A stretch of 64,000 nucleotides of DNA from Brachyspira pilosicoli (GTDB lineage: Bacteria > Spirochaetota > Brachyspiria > Brachyspirales > Brachyspiraceae), in assembly GCF_036997485.1 (NCBI RefSeq), contig NZ_JAWLPU010000002.1, positions 124,001-188,000 on the forward strand, in the 5' to 3' direction. The translations under genes and the position numbers were made by a program. Below are positions 1-8,879 of the stretch, piece after piece (the stretch's first letter is position 1; each line of letters opens with the position of its first letter). The notes under the pieces were generated by a model, which made no database searches, had not been told where the DNA came from, and saw only the letters and a program-made list of their open reading frames with translations.

Positions 1-362
1 TTAATATGTTTTTCCATATGAACATCGCGTTTATTGATATCTATTTCTTTTTCTTTTAAAGCATCAACTATTGTCTGCTGACTAACAGAACCATATAGTT
101 TACCATTATCAGCAACTTTAGCAGGTATTATTACGCTTATATCAACAATTTTTCCCTTAAGTATTTCTGCTTCCATTTTTCTTTTAGCTCTTTTTTTCTC
201 TAAGCTTTTTTGCATTTGAGCTAAAGTTTTTAAGTTAGCAGCATTTTTTACAACAGCTATACCTCTTGGAATAAGAAAATTTCTTGCATAACCGTTTTTT
301 ACTTTACATATATCTCCTTCATAGCCAAGTGATATAAAATCTTTCTTTAAGATAATTTCCAT
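1..362 (-). CDS. rplI: 50S ribosomal protein L9 (partial, C-terminus outside window)
   Basis: The reading frame begins with ATG at 362 and runs off the left edge without a stop, giving about 120 of the roughly 150 residues usual for L9. The N-terminus (MEIILKKDFISLGYEGDI), the GYARNFLIPRGIA block and the following lysine-rich helix are the L9 signature. L9 binds 23S rRNA at the base of the L1 stalk. GGGAG lies just upstream of the start. The gene follows the CMD-family gene on the same strand but has its own promoter-like sequence at 422-450. The usual rpsF-ssb-rpsR partners are not upstream, so the gene appears detached from that operon or precedes it. Confidence 0.95.
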   Translation of the reverse strand, partial: MEIILKKDFISLGYEGDICKVKNGYARNFLIPRGIAVVKNAANLKTLAQMQKSLEKKRAKRKMEAEILKGKIVDISVIIPAKVADNGKLYGSVSQQTIVDALKEKEIDINKRDVHMEKHI

Positions 363-421
363 TGGTAAAACTCCCTATCATTTACTATATTTATACACAT
401 TCTATAACTTTTAGTCTATTA

Positions 422-450
422 ATTATAACATATTATAAATATTATATCAA
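422..450 (-). promoter_or_regulatory. sigma-70-type promoter for rplI
   Basis: Read on the minus strand: TTGATA, 17-base spacer, TATAAT, then about 60 bases to the rplI start. This is seen directly; activity is inferred. Confidence 0.6.
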
Positions 451-484
451 TACTTTACATATTATTTAATTGTTTAGAATTTAT

Positions 485-1093
485 TTATTCTAATTTACAA
501 ATATTGCTAAATCCCGCAACAGGAATTCCTAATCCCCTTATAAGCCTAGCCCAATAATTAACTTGTGCCGCTGTTGAAGCTAATATTAATATAGCCCTTT
601 CAGAATATTCTTCTTTTACTTTGTTTATTAATTCTTCTGATATTGTTATAGGAGTTTTTGTTATGGCGGATATATATTTTAATGCTATTTTCTCTTTTTT
701 TGATAAAGATGGGCAATTATCTACATCTTTATTTTGTAAAGCTTTTATTTCTTCATCTGTTACATTTTCTTTGTCATACTCAAAACTATTCATATCAATA
801 CAAAAAGGACAAGATACATCTATAGAAATTTGTATTCTTATGAGCTTTAATAATCTTTTAGGTACTTCCTTATCATCATGTGTTATTAGAGATTCCATTA
901 TGCCAGAACTAATAGCCGTTTTTGGATTCCAAGCTAAAACCTTTGCAAGGAGTAAATCTTTTTTTACCTTTTTGCTTGCTATCCATATTGGAAACCTTAA
1001 AAAAAATGGTATTCTTTTAGGAGGATTAATATATGCTTTATCTTGAGATTCAAAATAATTATTTTTATCTTTAATATTAAATTTAAACATCAT
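485..1093 (-). CDS. carboxymuconolactone decarboxylase (AhpD-like) family protein
   Basis: A 202-residue protein whose centre carries SCPFCIDMNSFEY, the CxxC block of the CMD/AhpD fold, followed by an acidic helix (NVTDEEIKAL) and the typical KIALKYISAITKTP segment. Members range from gamma-carboxymuconolactone decarboxylases to AhpD-like peroxidase partners; the CxxC favours a thiol redox role over ring cleavage, but the substrate cannot be read here. The histidine usual after the CxxC is replaced by Ser/Phe, so canonical AhpD proton relay may be altered. The start is a double ATG (1093 or 1090) behind AAGGA. It is 18 bases downstream of the addA-like gene on the same strand and is probably cotranscribed with it. 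Confidence 0.8.
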   Translation of the reverse strand: MMFKFNIKDKNNYFESQDKAYINPPKRIPFFLRFPIWIASKKVKKDLLLAKVLAWNPKTAISSGIMESLITHDDKEVPKRLLKLIRIQISIDVSCPFCIDMNSFEYDKENVTDEEIKALQNKDVDNCPSLSKKEKIALKYISAITKTPITISEELINKVKEEYSERAILILASTAAQVNYWARLIRGLGIPVAGFSNICKLE

Positions 1094-1111
1094 CTATTCC
1101 TTAATAAAAAA

Positions 1112-4100
1112 TTATCCTAAAAATATTAAATCTATATATACTTCTCTATTAATATTAAATGTTTTTTTTAAAATATCTCTATACATTTCAAGCTGTGCTA
1201 TATATTTCTCTTCTTTTTCTTTAGAATATTTTGTAGTTTTATAATCTAAAACAAAATATTCATCGTTTGTGTTTTTTGTAATTATATCTATTTTAGCATT
1301 AGTAATTTGCGGTATATTTTCAACTAATTTTCTATTTTGAAACTTATGCTCCCTTGAAACAATTAGCTCTTTTTCGTTTATAATATTTATTATATGCTTA
1401 TTGTTTAAGAAGTTTATAAAATATTTATCAAGCTTATTTTTTAAGTCTTTTTCATCATAATGTTTATTTTGTTTTATAGCATAATCTTTTATTTTTTCTA
1501 TATAATTATCTTTACTTATTTTATATTCATCGAAATCAAAATGCTCAAGCAAGTCATGCATCAAAGTACCCATATCTATTGCTTTTATTGTTTCAAAATT
1601 TTCCAAATCAAAGTTTTTATCATCATCTAAAGATATAGAAATATTTTTATTTAATAATCTGCTAATAACATTTTTATCAAATTCTGTTTCAAACACCTCT
1701 GAAGGATTAACATACTTTATTTTTTCTATTTTTTCTTCTATAGCGTTATTTATATTTATAGAATCTATTTTTTTATTTATTTTCTCTAAATTCTTAATAT
1801 ATAATTCATTTAAATCATAATTAGTATTTTTTGATATACCATAAGAATAATAATCCATAAACTCATTGGTATTATCATCAATATGAATTAAATCATCTGT
1901 TGTATCTATCTGATTTTCTATATCAAAATGATGATAAGACTCTACATAATTTCTATAAGATTTAGGCTTATCAAATTTTTTATATCTATCCTCACCAGAT
2001 ATTATCAATCTTTCTTTTGCCCTTGTTAAAGCAACATACAATAATCTTTTTTTCTCAGATTTATCTGCCAAAGAATTATAATCATCATCTTTGGAAAAGA
2101 ATTTCAATTTTTCTTCCAATTCTCCATGTATAGGGACCTCTATGTACGGAAATTTTTCAACAAAGTCAAATATTTCATTAGGAACATTCCTATAGTATCC
2201 AGCACCAGCTAAAAATACATTATTGAACTCTAATCCCTTTGATTTATGTATAGTCATTATTCGTATAGCATCAACTGATAATTTTGGTATTGTAGCATAA
2301 GAAATATCCTTAGCATTCATATCCAAACTGATAACAAAATCATAAATATTAACACCTGCCCTATTTTCAAAGTCATAAGCTAATTTCTTTAATTTTTCTA
2401 TGTTAGCATAGGATATTTCAGCATCTTCTTTTAGCATTAAATAATTATAATAATTTGTATCTACGCATATTGTTTCTATTGCATCATAAGAAGACATTGT
2501 GCTAATTTTTAATTCTATATTATTTAATAGCTCTTTTGCTTTTTTTAATTCATCATAATATTTTTTATTCTTTGCTATTTCCAAAGTTTTTTCTTTGCAA
2601 TCATTTAATGAAAAATAATCATATAAATTATAATTGTCATTTAGTTTTAAATCTATTGAAAAATCATATAAATCTATAATTTTTATATCAAATAATTCGG
2701 ACATTAGTAAATTTTGTAATAATGAATAATCTTTTAAAACTAAATATTTAAGACATATTATTAAATTAGATATTTCAACTCTCTCATAAAATCCATTTCC
2801 TCCATCAACATAATAAGGTATTTTTTCTTCTGCAAATACTGATAAGTAAATATTTAATCTGCTAAATGTTTGAAGGAGTATTGCAGTATTTTTATAATCA
2901 TTTTTTAGATTTGTTTTTATAAATTTAGCTATGGCATAAGCTTCTAATATGGTTTTAGAATCTGTGTTTAATTTGACATCATCTGAAATATTATTATCAT
3001 TAAATGCCAATAAAGATACTAATTTATTTCTTGTATCATCATTTTGTTTTGAAATTAAATTATCATCTTTTGTGTATTTTATACTATCATCTTTAAATAT
3101 TATGTTTGCAAAAATATCATTAAAGAAGTTTATAAGCATTTTTTTACTTCTATAATTATCTTGCAAATATCTTACATAATCTCTAAAAATATCTTGAGCA
3201 TTTGTAAATACATTTAAATCAGCATTTCTAAATCTATATATGGATTGTTTTCTATCTCCAACTATAAGTATCTTTTTATCTTTTATAGCAGTTTCTTTTG
3301 TAATTTCTCTATTTCCAAATACTATTAAATTTATAAAAGAAAATTGAAGTTTACTTGTATCTTGAGCTTCATCTAATATCACAGTATTAATATTATTTCT
3401 TATCTCTTTATTTATTGATTCATTTTCTAACGCTTCTATTGCCTTTGATATCATATCTTCATGAGAATATACTCCCATTTGTCTTTTAGTGTTTTCTAAT
3501 TTGTTATAGGCTTCTTTTATAAAATTAATAAGTTTCTTATATATATCTTTATTTCTTTGTATTTTTATATACTTTTCAAAATTTGGTATTAAACTATCTT
3601 TTAATTCATCAAAAGCAGTTTTAAAATCTATATGATTAGTTTTTCCAAGTTTTCTATTATTTTTTACTATACTTAATGATTTTAATATATTATCATACAA
3701 ATCATCGTTTTCTATGTTTTTAATATCTTTTAATTTTTTTATAATATCTATTGAATCATTAATAGAATCTATTATGTTTTTTATAATAACACCTTCATTC
3801 TTTTCAGGTTTATTATCTATTAAATAATTTATAGTTTTAAACATCTTATTATAAGCATTATCATAAAGTTCTATCTCTAAAATCTTATTAGCTTCTTCTT
3901 CAAATGTTTTTATATTTTCTAACCTTGGTTTTATTTTTATTAAAAAATTAAATATATCTTTTATGAATTTTGCTTTCGATTCATCTGTGAATATTCTGTA
4001 AGTATTTCTAATATCTTCTGAATATTTACTATCATTTAATAATTGTAAGATTTCATTATAAATTACTTCATAAAAATCATTATTCTCTTCAAGTATTGTT

Positions 4101-4468
4101 ATTTTTGGAGGTATATTAAGATAAATAGAATATTCTTTAACAATTGAATTAGCAAATGAATGTATAGTAGATATTTTGGCATTGGTTAATATTTCTTTAT
4201 AAATATTTTTCCAATATTCTGCATCTTTATTTTCATTAATCTTTTCTCTAATTTTTCTTCTTATTCTAATTAACATTTCATTAGCAGCTGCTTTTGTAAA
4301 AGTAATAACAACTATATTAGAAACTTTTTGCTTTTTATTTTCTAATAATTGCAAATATGCTTCTGTAATAGTTGTTGTTTTACCAGTTCCAGCGGATGCA
4401 CTAACAAAACAAATGCCTTTATTCAAAAATAAATCTATTATTTCTTTTTGTTTATCATTAAGTTTCAT
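1112..4468 (-). CDS. addA: AddA-type UvrD-family helicase-nuclease
   Basis: An 1118-residue superfamily 1 helicase with a C-terminal nuclease. Visible motifs in order: Walker A ASAGTGKTT near residues 24-32, motif II ILDEAQD near 363, VGDRKQSIYRFRNAD, the DNYRS block, IMTIHKSKGLEF, motif VI LYVALTRAKERL near 811, the nuclease-region helix MGTLMHDLLEHFDF, and the catalytic LDYKTT followed by QLEMYR near 1073. This matches AddA, the subunit that processes double-strand ends for RecA loading with AddB. No AddB is adjacent: the upstream neighbour is a divergent unrelated gene. RecB is the alternative name, but the length and nuclease layout fit AddA better. No clear Shine-Dalgarno precedes the ATG. 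Confidence 0.85.
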   Translation of the reverse strand: MKLNDKQKEIIDLFLNKGICFVSASAGTGKTTTITEAYLQLLENKKQKVSNIVVITFTKAAANEMLIRIRRKIREKINENKDAEYWKNIYKEILTNAKISTIHSFANSIVKEYSIYLNIPPKITILEENNDFYEVIYNEILQLLNDSKYSEDIRNTYRIFTDESKAKFIKDIFNFLIKIKPRLENIKTFEEEANKILEIELYDNAYNKMFKTINYLIDNKPEKNEGVIIKNIIDSINDSIDIIKKLKDIKNIENDDLYDNILKSLSIVKNNRKLGKTNHIDFKTAFDELKDSLIPNFEKYIKIQRNKDIYKKLINFIKEAYNKLENTKRQMGVYSHEDMISKAIEALENESINKEIRNNINTVILDEAQDTSKLQFSFINLIVFGNREITKETAIKDKKILIVGDRKQSIYRFRNADLNVFTNAQDIFRDYVRYLQDNYRSKKMLINFFNDIFANIIFKDDSIKYTKDDNLISKQNDDTRNKLVSLLAFNDNNISDDVKLNTDSKTILEAYAIAKFIKTNLKNDYKNTAILLQTFSRLNIYLSVFAEEKIPYYVDGGNGFYERVEISNLIICLKYLVLKDYSLLQNLLMSELFDIKIIDLYDFSIDLKLNDNYNLYDYFSLNDCKEKTLEIAKNKKYYDELKKAKELLNNIELKISTMSSYDAIETICVDTNYYNYLMLKEDAEISYANIEKLKKLAYDFENRAGVNIYDFVISLDMNAKDISYATIPKLSVDAIRIMTIHKSKGLEFNNVFLAGAGYYRNVPNEIFDFVEKFPYIEVPIHGELEEKLKFFSKDDDYNSLADKSEKKRLLYVALTRAKERLIISGEDRYKKFDKPKSYRNYVESYHHFDIENQIDTTDDLIHIDDNTNEFMDYYSYGISKNTNYDLNELYIKNLEKINKKIDSININNAIEEKIEKIKYVNPSEVFETEFDKNVISRLLNKNISISLDDDKNFDLENFETIKAIDMGTLMHDLLEHFDFDEYKISKDNYIEKIKDYAIKQNKHYDEKDLKNKLDKYFINFLNNKHIINIINEKELIVSREHKFQNRKLVENIPQITNAKIDIITKNTNDEYFVLDYKTTKYSKEKEEKYIAQLEMYRDILKKTFNINREVYIDLIFLG

Positions 4469-4535
4469 AACTTAAATATCATAACATAAATATAAATAAT
4501 TAAAACATTCGATTAATATTTTAATTATATAAAAG

Positions 4536-4564
4536 TTGAAAAACAATGAGAAATTATGTATAAT
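4536..4564 (+). promoter_or_regulatory. sigma-70-type promoter for the orphan gene at 4617
   Basis: TTGAAA (4536-4541), 17-base spacer, TATAAT (4559-4564). The TTG of the -35 box is in frame with the downstream gene and mimics a start codon; the promoter places transcription start near 4571, so translation cannot begin there. Confidence 0.7.
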
Positions 4565-4616
4565 TTATTATAGTGTGTTTTTATATAACACTAAATTAAA
4601 TACTAAACTATTAAAT

Positions 4617-5657
4617 ATGCATAAAATACTATTCTTTGATAATAATAACAAAATAATTAATATATCCAACAATATTAAAGAAAATAATAAAAATATATTA
4701 TATAAATTTGCAAAATATATTAAAGAGCAAAATGACAATATAGCTAATATAACAGAAGAAAATGATAAAATAATAATAGATAATAATGATATATTTCAAT
4801 ATGAACTATTTTTTGATATAGAAAATAATATAAATATAAAAATAATTAAACATAAAGATAAAATGGCTTTTAATAATTTTAAATATTTAGAAGAAGAATT
4901 TTATAATTACACAAACGGTATTAATATAATAGAAGCACAAAAAATTATAAAAAAGATTAATGAATCAATCAAAGATAATATGTGGTTAGATTTTATGATT
5001 AATGATTATAAATCAGACTTACATATAGTAGGAAGCAATGATTTATTTTGTTATCATGATGTAGAAATAATATTTAAAAATGTTTTATTTATAGAGTGTG
5101 CTACACATTTTAATGCCTGCCCTTCAGAGTATGATGTTTTCAGGGTAGATGAAAATTATAAAGATTCTAATATAAAAATAAATATACATACAGATAATAA
5201 AACATTTTATATAATATGCGAAGGTATAGATTTTAATAATAAGATGGTAAGATATGATTATAACTACAACTCTCTATATTCCGCTGATAAAGAAAATATA
5301 ATAAAAAAATATGGACTAATAAAAGAAAATGATAAATGGTATCAAGAGAAAGAAAACTCACATAAAGCATTAATTTTTACAGATAAGTTTTTTAACACTA
5401 ATGATACTATTGGAATAATATTTAGAATATATAAATTATGTTTTGCTAAGGTAAAATATTTTAGAACATTTTATTATAAGTTTGAGTATTATAAATATGA
5501 TTATAAAAAGGGATTTGTAGAAACAGAGTTATGGGATGTAGAGTTTTTTAAGCATATAGATTCTGGTTTAATGATAGATTTAAGATATTTGCAGTCTATT
5601 ACTGTTTATGAAGAGTTTGTTAAGTTTTGTAATGAACTTGATAATTATTCAAAATAA
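4617..5657 (+). CDS. uncharacterised protein
   Basis: I do not recognise this 346-residue protein. The frame is open from a TTG at 4536, but that TTG is part of a -35 box, so the first usable start is ATG 4617 (MHKILFFDNNN). The first 60 residues are extremely rich in Asn, Ile, Lys and Asp. The middle has an alternating strand-like region with two cysteines (FIECATHFNACPSEYDVFRV), and the C-terminal third is aromatic and basic (FRTFYYKFEYYKYDYKKG), ending in a hydrophobic-acidic helix. No signal peptide or membrane segment is seen, so it is probably cytosolic. It stands alone between the divergent addA-like gene and the glycosyltransferase. Confidence 0.7.
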   Translation: MHKILFFDNNNKIINISNNIKENNKNILYKFAKYIKEQNDNIANITEENDKIIIDNNDIFQYELFFDIENNINIKIIKHKDKMAFNNFKYLEEEFYNYTNGINIIEAQKIIKKINESIKDNMWLDFMINDYKSDLHIVGSNDLFCYHDVEIIFKNVLFIECATHFNACPSEYDVFRVDENYKDSNIKINIHTDNKTFYIICEGIDFNNKMVRYDYNYNSLYSADKENIIKKYGLIKENDKWYQEKENSHKALIFTDKFFNTNDTIGIIFRIYKLCFAKVKYFRTFYYKFEYYKYDYKKGFVETELWDVEFFKHIDSGLMIDLRYLQSITVYEEFVKFCNELDNYSK

Positions 5658-5724
5658 AAAAATAATATTGAAAACATAAAAAAATAATATATAATATTTT
5701 AAAATTTAAAAAATAGGAATATAA

Positions 5725-6447
5725 ATGAAAGCAATAATAATAATACCTACTTACAATGAAAAAGATAATATAGAGAAAATGATTAATACTGTATTGGCAC
5801 TTCCAGAATATATAGAAATATTAGTAGTTGATGATAATAGCCCAGATGGTACAGCAAATATTGTTGAGAAATATTTAGATAACAACAGAGTTCATTTATT
5901 AAAAAGAGAAAAAAAAGAAGGACTTGGACCTGCTTATATAGCTGGGTTTAAACATTCTTTCCAGTATAATCCGGATTATGTTATAGAGATGGATGCTGAT
6001 TTTTCTCATGACCCTAATTTTGTTGTTAAATTTGTTGATAGAATGGAAAAAGAGAATTTGGATTTAGTGATAGGTTCAAGATATTGTAATGGTATTAGTG
6101 TAGTTAATTGGCCTTTAAGAAGATTATTTTTATCATATTATGGAAACAGATATGCTTCATTTATATTAGGTTCAAAGATAATGGATATTACTGGCGGATT
6201 TAAATGCTTTAGAGTATCTGTATTAAAAACTATGAACTTCGACAATATTTTATCTGCTGGATATTCTTTCCAAATAGAGATGAATTATTCTTTTGAAAGC
6301 ACTGGTAAAAAAGTATCAGAAGAGCCTATAATATTTTATGAAAGAAGAAGCGGTCAATCAAAAATGTCTAAAAACATAATAGCAGAAGCATTGTTTAGAG
6401 TGATTCGTTTAAGATTTAGAAATAAATCAAAATATTTTAATAAATAA
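5725..6447 (+). CDS. polyprenol monophosphomannose synthase-like glycosyltransferase (GT2)
   Basis: A 240-residue GT-A enzyme lacking the C-terminal membrane domain of longer relatives. The N-terminus AIIIIPTYNEKDNIEKMI, the nucleotide site VVDDNSPDGTA, the catalytic metal motif EMDADFSHDP and VIGSRYCNG are the signature of dolichol/polyprenol-phosphate mannose synthases, which move mannose (or glucose) from a nucleotide sugar to a polyprenyl phosphate at the inner membrane. The lipid-linked sugar would feed periplasmic glycosylation or glycolipid synthesis; the sugar is not determinable here. AGGAA precedes the ATG. The gene converges on aroA with only seven bases between stops. Confidence 0.88.
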   Translation: MKAIIIIPTYNEKDNIEKMINTVLALPEYIEILVVDDNSPDGTANIVEKYLDNNRVHLLKREKKEGLGPAYIAGFKHSFQYNPDYVIEMDADFSHDPNFVVKFVDRMEKENLDLVIGSRYCNGISVVNWPLRRLFLSYYGNRYASFILGSKIMDITGGFKCFRVSVLKTMNFDNILSAGYSFQIEMNYSFESTGKKVSEEPIIFYERRSGQSKMSKNIIAEALFRVIRLRFRNKSKYFNK

Positions 6448-6454
6448 TTATATA

Positions 6455-7723
6455 TTAATCTATTTTAGCACCTATACTTTTAAACTGTTCCAAAAAGTTA
6501 AAAGAAGATTTATTAATAGACTCAGCATCATCTATAACAATATCATTATTAGATACAGTAGAAGCAATACTTAAAGCCATAGCTATACGATGATCATTAT
6601 GAGAGGTGGTGCTTCCTCCTTCTAATTTTTCAACACCCTCTATATAGATTTCATCATCTGTAACTTCTATTTTTGCCCCTATTTTAGTAAAACTATCTTT
6701 TAAATCATTAATCCTATCGCTTTCTTTGTATCTTAAACGGCTTGCATTATATAGTTTTGTAGTTCCTTTAGCAGTAGAAGCTAATGCCGTAATTATTGGA
6801 GCTAAATCTGGTATATCTGATACATCTATATCCATAGCATGAAGTTTTCCTGTTTTTTTAACTGTAATAGAACCATCTTCATTACAATTAATAGAAGCTC
6901 CCATAAACTTTAATATATTTAGTATCTCTTTATCACCCTGTATAGAATATTTATTTAATCCGTAAAGAGTAACCTCTCCGCCCAAAGCACCAGCAGCAGC
7001 AAAAAAAGCAGCATGAGACCAATCGGACTCTATTTCATAGTTAAGAGCTGAATATTCTTGAGAGCCATATATTTCTATGAGTGAGTTTTCCATATTTTTT
7101 GATATTTCTATCTTAGCCTCTTTCAATGTCTTTAATGTCATAAATACATAAGGAGATGATTCTAATTCGCCTTCAATTATAATTTTAGAATTACCCTCAA
7201 GCAAAGGAGCAGCAAACAATAAACCGCTTATAAATTGACTGCTAATATTGCCTTTTATTGTAAAATCTCCGCTTTTTAATTGACCTTTTATTGTAAGAGA
7301 GTCTTCTTTTTTATCAAAAAATAAACCTTGTGCTTGCCATATTTGTTCATATACTGATATAGGTCTAGAAAATAATTTTTTTGAACCAACAAAAGTTGTA
7401 TTGATATTAAGAGCTGACATTATAGGAATAAGAAGCCTTAAACTAGTACCAGACTCTTTAACATCCACTACTATATCATTAATAGAATTATCTTTTTTAG
7501 GAATTACCCTCAAATAATCTAACTCTGGAACTAAATCTGCAAAATTAGAAACAGCATTTTTTGTTACTTCTATATCATCACCCACATTTTTCATCCAAGG
7601 TTTTAATATGCTTATATCTTTAGAAAGAGCAGCAGCTATTAAAGCCCTATGAGCATCACTTTTACTTATTTGTATATATACAGAACCATAAATATCATAA
7701 GAAGGTTTTACTACTAAAGACAT
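6455..7723 (-). CDS. aroA: 3-phosphoshikimate 1-carboxyvinyltransferase (EPSP synthase)
   Basis: Catalyses the sixth shikimate-pathway step, joining PEP to shikimate-3-phosphate. Diagnostic motifs are present: KSDAHRALIAAALS near the N-terminus, ESGTSLRLL (the usual N-[AS]-G-T-x-x-R-x-L, with E for N), the catalytic Asp in DIPDLAPIITALA, LRYKESDRI, and DHRIAMALSIA near the C-terminus. The start is ATG 7723 because GGAG lies six bases upstream; an in-frame TTG at 7741 overlaps the end of ftsY and is not needed. That gives 422 residues, normal for the family. It is transcribed with ftsY, whose stop is 18 bases upstream. Confidence 0.95.
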   Translation of the reverse strand: MSLVVKPSYDIYGSVYIQISKSDAHRALIAAALSKDISILKPWMKNVGDDIEVTKNAVSNFADLVPELDYLRVIPKKDNSINDIVVDVKESGTSLRLLIPIMSALNINTTFVGSKKLFSRPISVYEQIWQAQGLFFDKKEDSLTIKGQLKSGDFTIKGNISSQFISGLLFAAPLLEGNSKIIIEGELESSPYVFMTLKTLKEAKIEISKNMENSLIEIYGSQEYSALNYEIESDWSHAAFFAAAGALGGEVTLYGLNKYSIQGDKEILNILKFMGASINCNEDGSITVKKTGKLHAMDIDVSDIPDLAPIITALASTAKGTTKLYNASRLRYKESDRINDLKDSFTKIGAKIEVTDDEIYIEGVEKLEGGSTTSHNDHRIAMALSIASTVSNNDIVIDDAESINKSSFNFLEQFKSIGAKID

Positions 7724-7741
7724 ACGAATCTCCAAAAACAA

Positions 7742-8701
7742 TTATTGCAAAATAGAATCAATAAACTCTTCAGCATTAAACTCTCTAAAATCTTCTACCT
7801 TCTCACCAAATCCTCCATAGTATATAGGAAGCGATAAATAATGAGCCACACTTATAGCAACTCCGCCCTTAGCAGAACTATCCAATTTTGAAACAATAGC
7901 TCCTTGTATATTTAAAGCATTAGTAAATACTTTAGCCTGCTCTATACCATTATGCCCAACATTAGCATCCAACACAAGTATAGGCACAAAATTAAACTCG
8001 CTAAATCTCTCTGTAGCTATTTTTTTCATCTTTTCTAATTGTTTAACTAAATTATCTTGATTATGAAATCTACCAGCCGTATCAACTATTACTATATCAG
8101 CATTTGTTGCTTTAGCCTTATCTAAAGCAGAAAATAATACGCTAGCGGGGTCGCCTGCCTGCTGACCTTTAACTATAGTTACAGATAATCTATTAGCCCA
8201 TTCTTCAAGCTGTTCTATAGCGGCTGCCCTAAATGTGTCTGATGCTGCTAATATTATTTTATGATTTTGTTTTAATATATTTGCTAGTTTTGCAATTGAA
8301 GTAGTTTTGCCTACTCCATTAACTCCTACTATAAATAATATATTCTTTTCTTTTAATTCTATTTTTTTATTTATAAACTTTGATATTAAAATCTCTCTTA
8401 AATGCTTTTTTACTTCTGATGAATCTTTTATATTTTCTTTTTCTACAATTTCTCTTAATTTTGAAATAATATCTTTTGTAGTTTCAACTCCTGCATCTGC
8501 TGTTATAAGCATATTCTCTAAACTTGCAAAAAACTCATCATTAATTGATGACTTATTAAATAATGATGATAGAGAAAATTTTGATTTTGAAGTTGTTAAA
8601 GATACTTGAGGTTTTTTAGATTTATTTTTTAATACTAATAATATTATTAAAGCCAAAATAACAACAATGGCTATTATTATATATAATAAATAATTTTGCA
8701 T
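7742..8701 (-). CDS. ftsY: signal recognition particle receptor FtsY
   Basis: A 319-residue SRP GTPase that docks SRP-ribosome complexes at the membrane. GTPase motifs: VGVNGVGKTTSIAKLA (G1), DTFRAAAIEQLEEWA, VDTAGRFHNQDNL (G3) and KLDSSAKGGVAIS (G4/G5). Instead of the long acidic A domain of E. coli FtsY, the N-terminus is a single hydrophobic segment (about residues 4-24) followed by a basic linker, so this FtsY is probably anchored by a transmembrane helix. GGAG lies ahead of the start and a promoter is at 8735-8762. aroA follows in the same operon. Confidence 0.95.
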   Translation of the reverse strand: MQNYLLYIIIAIVVILALIILLVLKNKSKKPQVSLTTSKSKFSLSSLFNKSSINDEFFASLENMLITADAGVETTKDIISKLREIVEKENIKDSSEVKKHLREILISKFINKKIELKEKNILFIVGVNGVGKTTSIAKLANILKQNHKIILAASDTFRAAAIEQLEEWANRLSVTIVKGQQAGDPASVLFSALDKAKATNADIVIVDTAGRFHNQDNLVKQLEKMKKIATERFSEFNFVPILVLDANVGHNGIEQAKVFTNALNIQGAIVSKLDSSAKGGVAISVAHYLSLPIYYGGFGEKVEDFREFNAEEFIDSILQ

Positions 8702-8734
8702 CTATTTGTTCTCCACTAAAAAATTATTAGAGAT

Positions 8735-8762
8735 ATTATATAAAGTATTAATATTTTTTCAA
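8735..8762 (-). promoter_or_regulatory. sigma-70-type promoter for ftsY-aroA
   Basis: On the minus strand: TTGAAA, 16-base spacer, TATAAT, about 34 bases upstream of the ftsY start. Confidence 0.65.
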
Positions 8763-8818
8763 GTTATGTAATTTTCTAATATAGTGTATTTTACTAAAAG
8801 AGAATGCAAAAGTTTTAG

Positions 8819-8846
8819 TTTACATAATAAAATTATAGTTTATAAT
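8819..8846 (+). promoter_or_regulatory. sigma-70-type promoter for the ankyrin gene
   Basis: TTTACA, 16-base spacer, TATAAT, about 34 bases before the ATG at 8880. Confidence 0.6.
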
Positions 8847-8879
8847 AATTAACAATAATTTAGATAATGGAAAACAATA

